Assembly (NCBI GenBank): GCA_043806975.1
Contig: JAZDGL010000005.1
Location: 1 to 7,384, forward strand
Direction of reading: 5' to 3'
DNA: 7,384 bases
Origin: JAZDGL01 sp043806975
GTDB taxonomy: Bacteria > Patescibacteriota > Minisyncoccia > CAYZDR01
Positions 7,184 through 7,384 of this stretch are shown in pieces. A program made the position numbers and the translations under genes. The notes beneath the pieces were generated by a model. It did not search any database and was not told the origin of the DNA. It was given only the letters and a program-made list of their open reading frames with translations. Positions within the stretch are counted from its first letter, which is position 1. The number at the start of each line of letters is the position of its first letter.

Positions 7184-7384
7184 TTTAACCAACTTTTCCA
7201 TTTCTTTATAATCCTTTACCCAAATAATTCTTTTATCTTTTCTAAACCAAGTCATTTGCCGTTTTGCATACTGTCTAGTATGCTTTTTTATTTCATCAAA
7301 GATTGCATCGTTGTCGTAGGGGCGGACCTGTGTGTCCGCCCTAAATTCTCTATACCCAATCCCGCTCATTGACGGCAAATCCCA
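7160..7384 (-). CDS. miaA: tRNA dimethylallyltransferase (MiaA), C-terminal part (5' end outside window)
   Basis: MiaA transfers a dimethylallyl group to N6 of A37 in tRNAs that read UNN codons, the first step toward ms2i6A. The frame is open at the right edge, so only the last 74 residues are seen; the TTG at 7376-7378 is internal. [14 protein letters not shown] (1-14) matches the family P-x-M-x-x-I-G-Y-x-E motif, and [14 protein letters not shown] (35-48) matches the conserved region around the tRNA-contacting helix. Residues 14-23 ([10 protein letters not shown]) are encoded exactly by a GC-rich palindromic repeat. The last seven residues (LSLRKGA) and the stop come from a second repeat. 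Total length between GYRE and TRQYAKRQ is about normal, so the first repeat seems to have replaced rather than lengthened a variable segment. The gene converges on gatB. Confidence 0.93.
   Translation of the reverse strand, partial: WDLPSMSGIGYREFRADTQVRPYDNDAIFDEIKKHTRQYAKRQMTWFRKDKRIIWVKDYKEMEKLVKLSLRKGA
7316..7345. repeat. GC-rich palindromic repeat read in frame inside miaA
   Basis: GGGCGGAC (7320-7327) and GTCCGCCC (7334-7341) form a perfect 8-bp stem around a six-base loop, flanked by GTAG and TAAA. The segment is about 63 percent G+C (19 of 30 bases) inside AT-rich coding sequence. It resembles the widespread GTAGGGGCGGAC...GTCCGCCC repeat that I know from many bacterial genomes. It spans exactly ten miaA codons ([10 protein letters not shown]) and keeps the frame open. 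Confidence 0.65.

Overview
The window carries AT-rich bacterial chromosomal DNA made almost entirely of housekeeping genes. In order it holds the 3' end of pheT, a three-helix membrane protein with a cysteine-repeat tail, gyrB, secE, nusG, rplK, rplA and gatB, all on the + strand. The 3' end of miaA then converges on the - strand. I infer a member of the Candidate Phyla Radiation (Patescibacteria, Parcubacteria-like). The grounds are the compact proteins, the short GyrB without the long Gram-negative insert, a cysteine-repeat protein of a type I associate with these genomes, the lack of Shine-Dalgarno sites and the dispersed-type palindromes. No single marker proves it. All nine stops are TAA or TAG, and no gene needs UGA recoding.

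Bases 2-817 hold the catalytic-like core and anticodon-binding tail of PheT. Bases 848-1543 encode the unknown membrane protein, and 1566-3500 encode DNA gyrase B. A textbook promoter (both hexamers perfect, 16-bp spacer) lies at 3506-3533 just after gyrB. It should drive secE-nusG through a short leader with a GC hairpin. The 128-bp gap between nusG and rplK is filled by a long nested hairpin (4327-4430), followed by rplK-rplA. gatB follows a T-rich 67-bp spacer. gatB and miaA converge on a 33-nt palindrome that sits inside a longer dispersed-type repeat.

The genes serve translation (PheT, L11, L1, GatB, MiaA), transcription elongation (NusG), protein export (SecE) and DNA supercoiling (GyrB). 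secE-nusG-rplK-rplA is the ancestral bacterial block, but rplJ-rplL do not follow it.

I do not see a new defence or mobile system. The most interesting material is repeat biology and gene expression. A GC-rich palindromic repeat is read in frame inside miaA, and a second repeat supplies the last codons and stop of miaA. Two palindromes are nested inside or around other repeat units. A recurrent AAAA-N2/3-ATG start context stands where ribosome binding sites would be expected.
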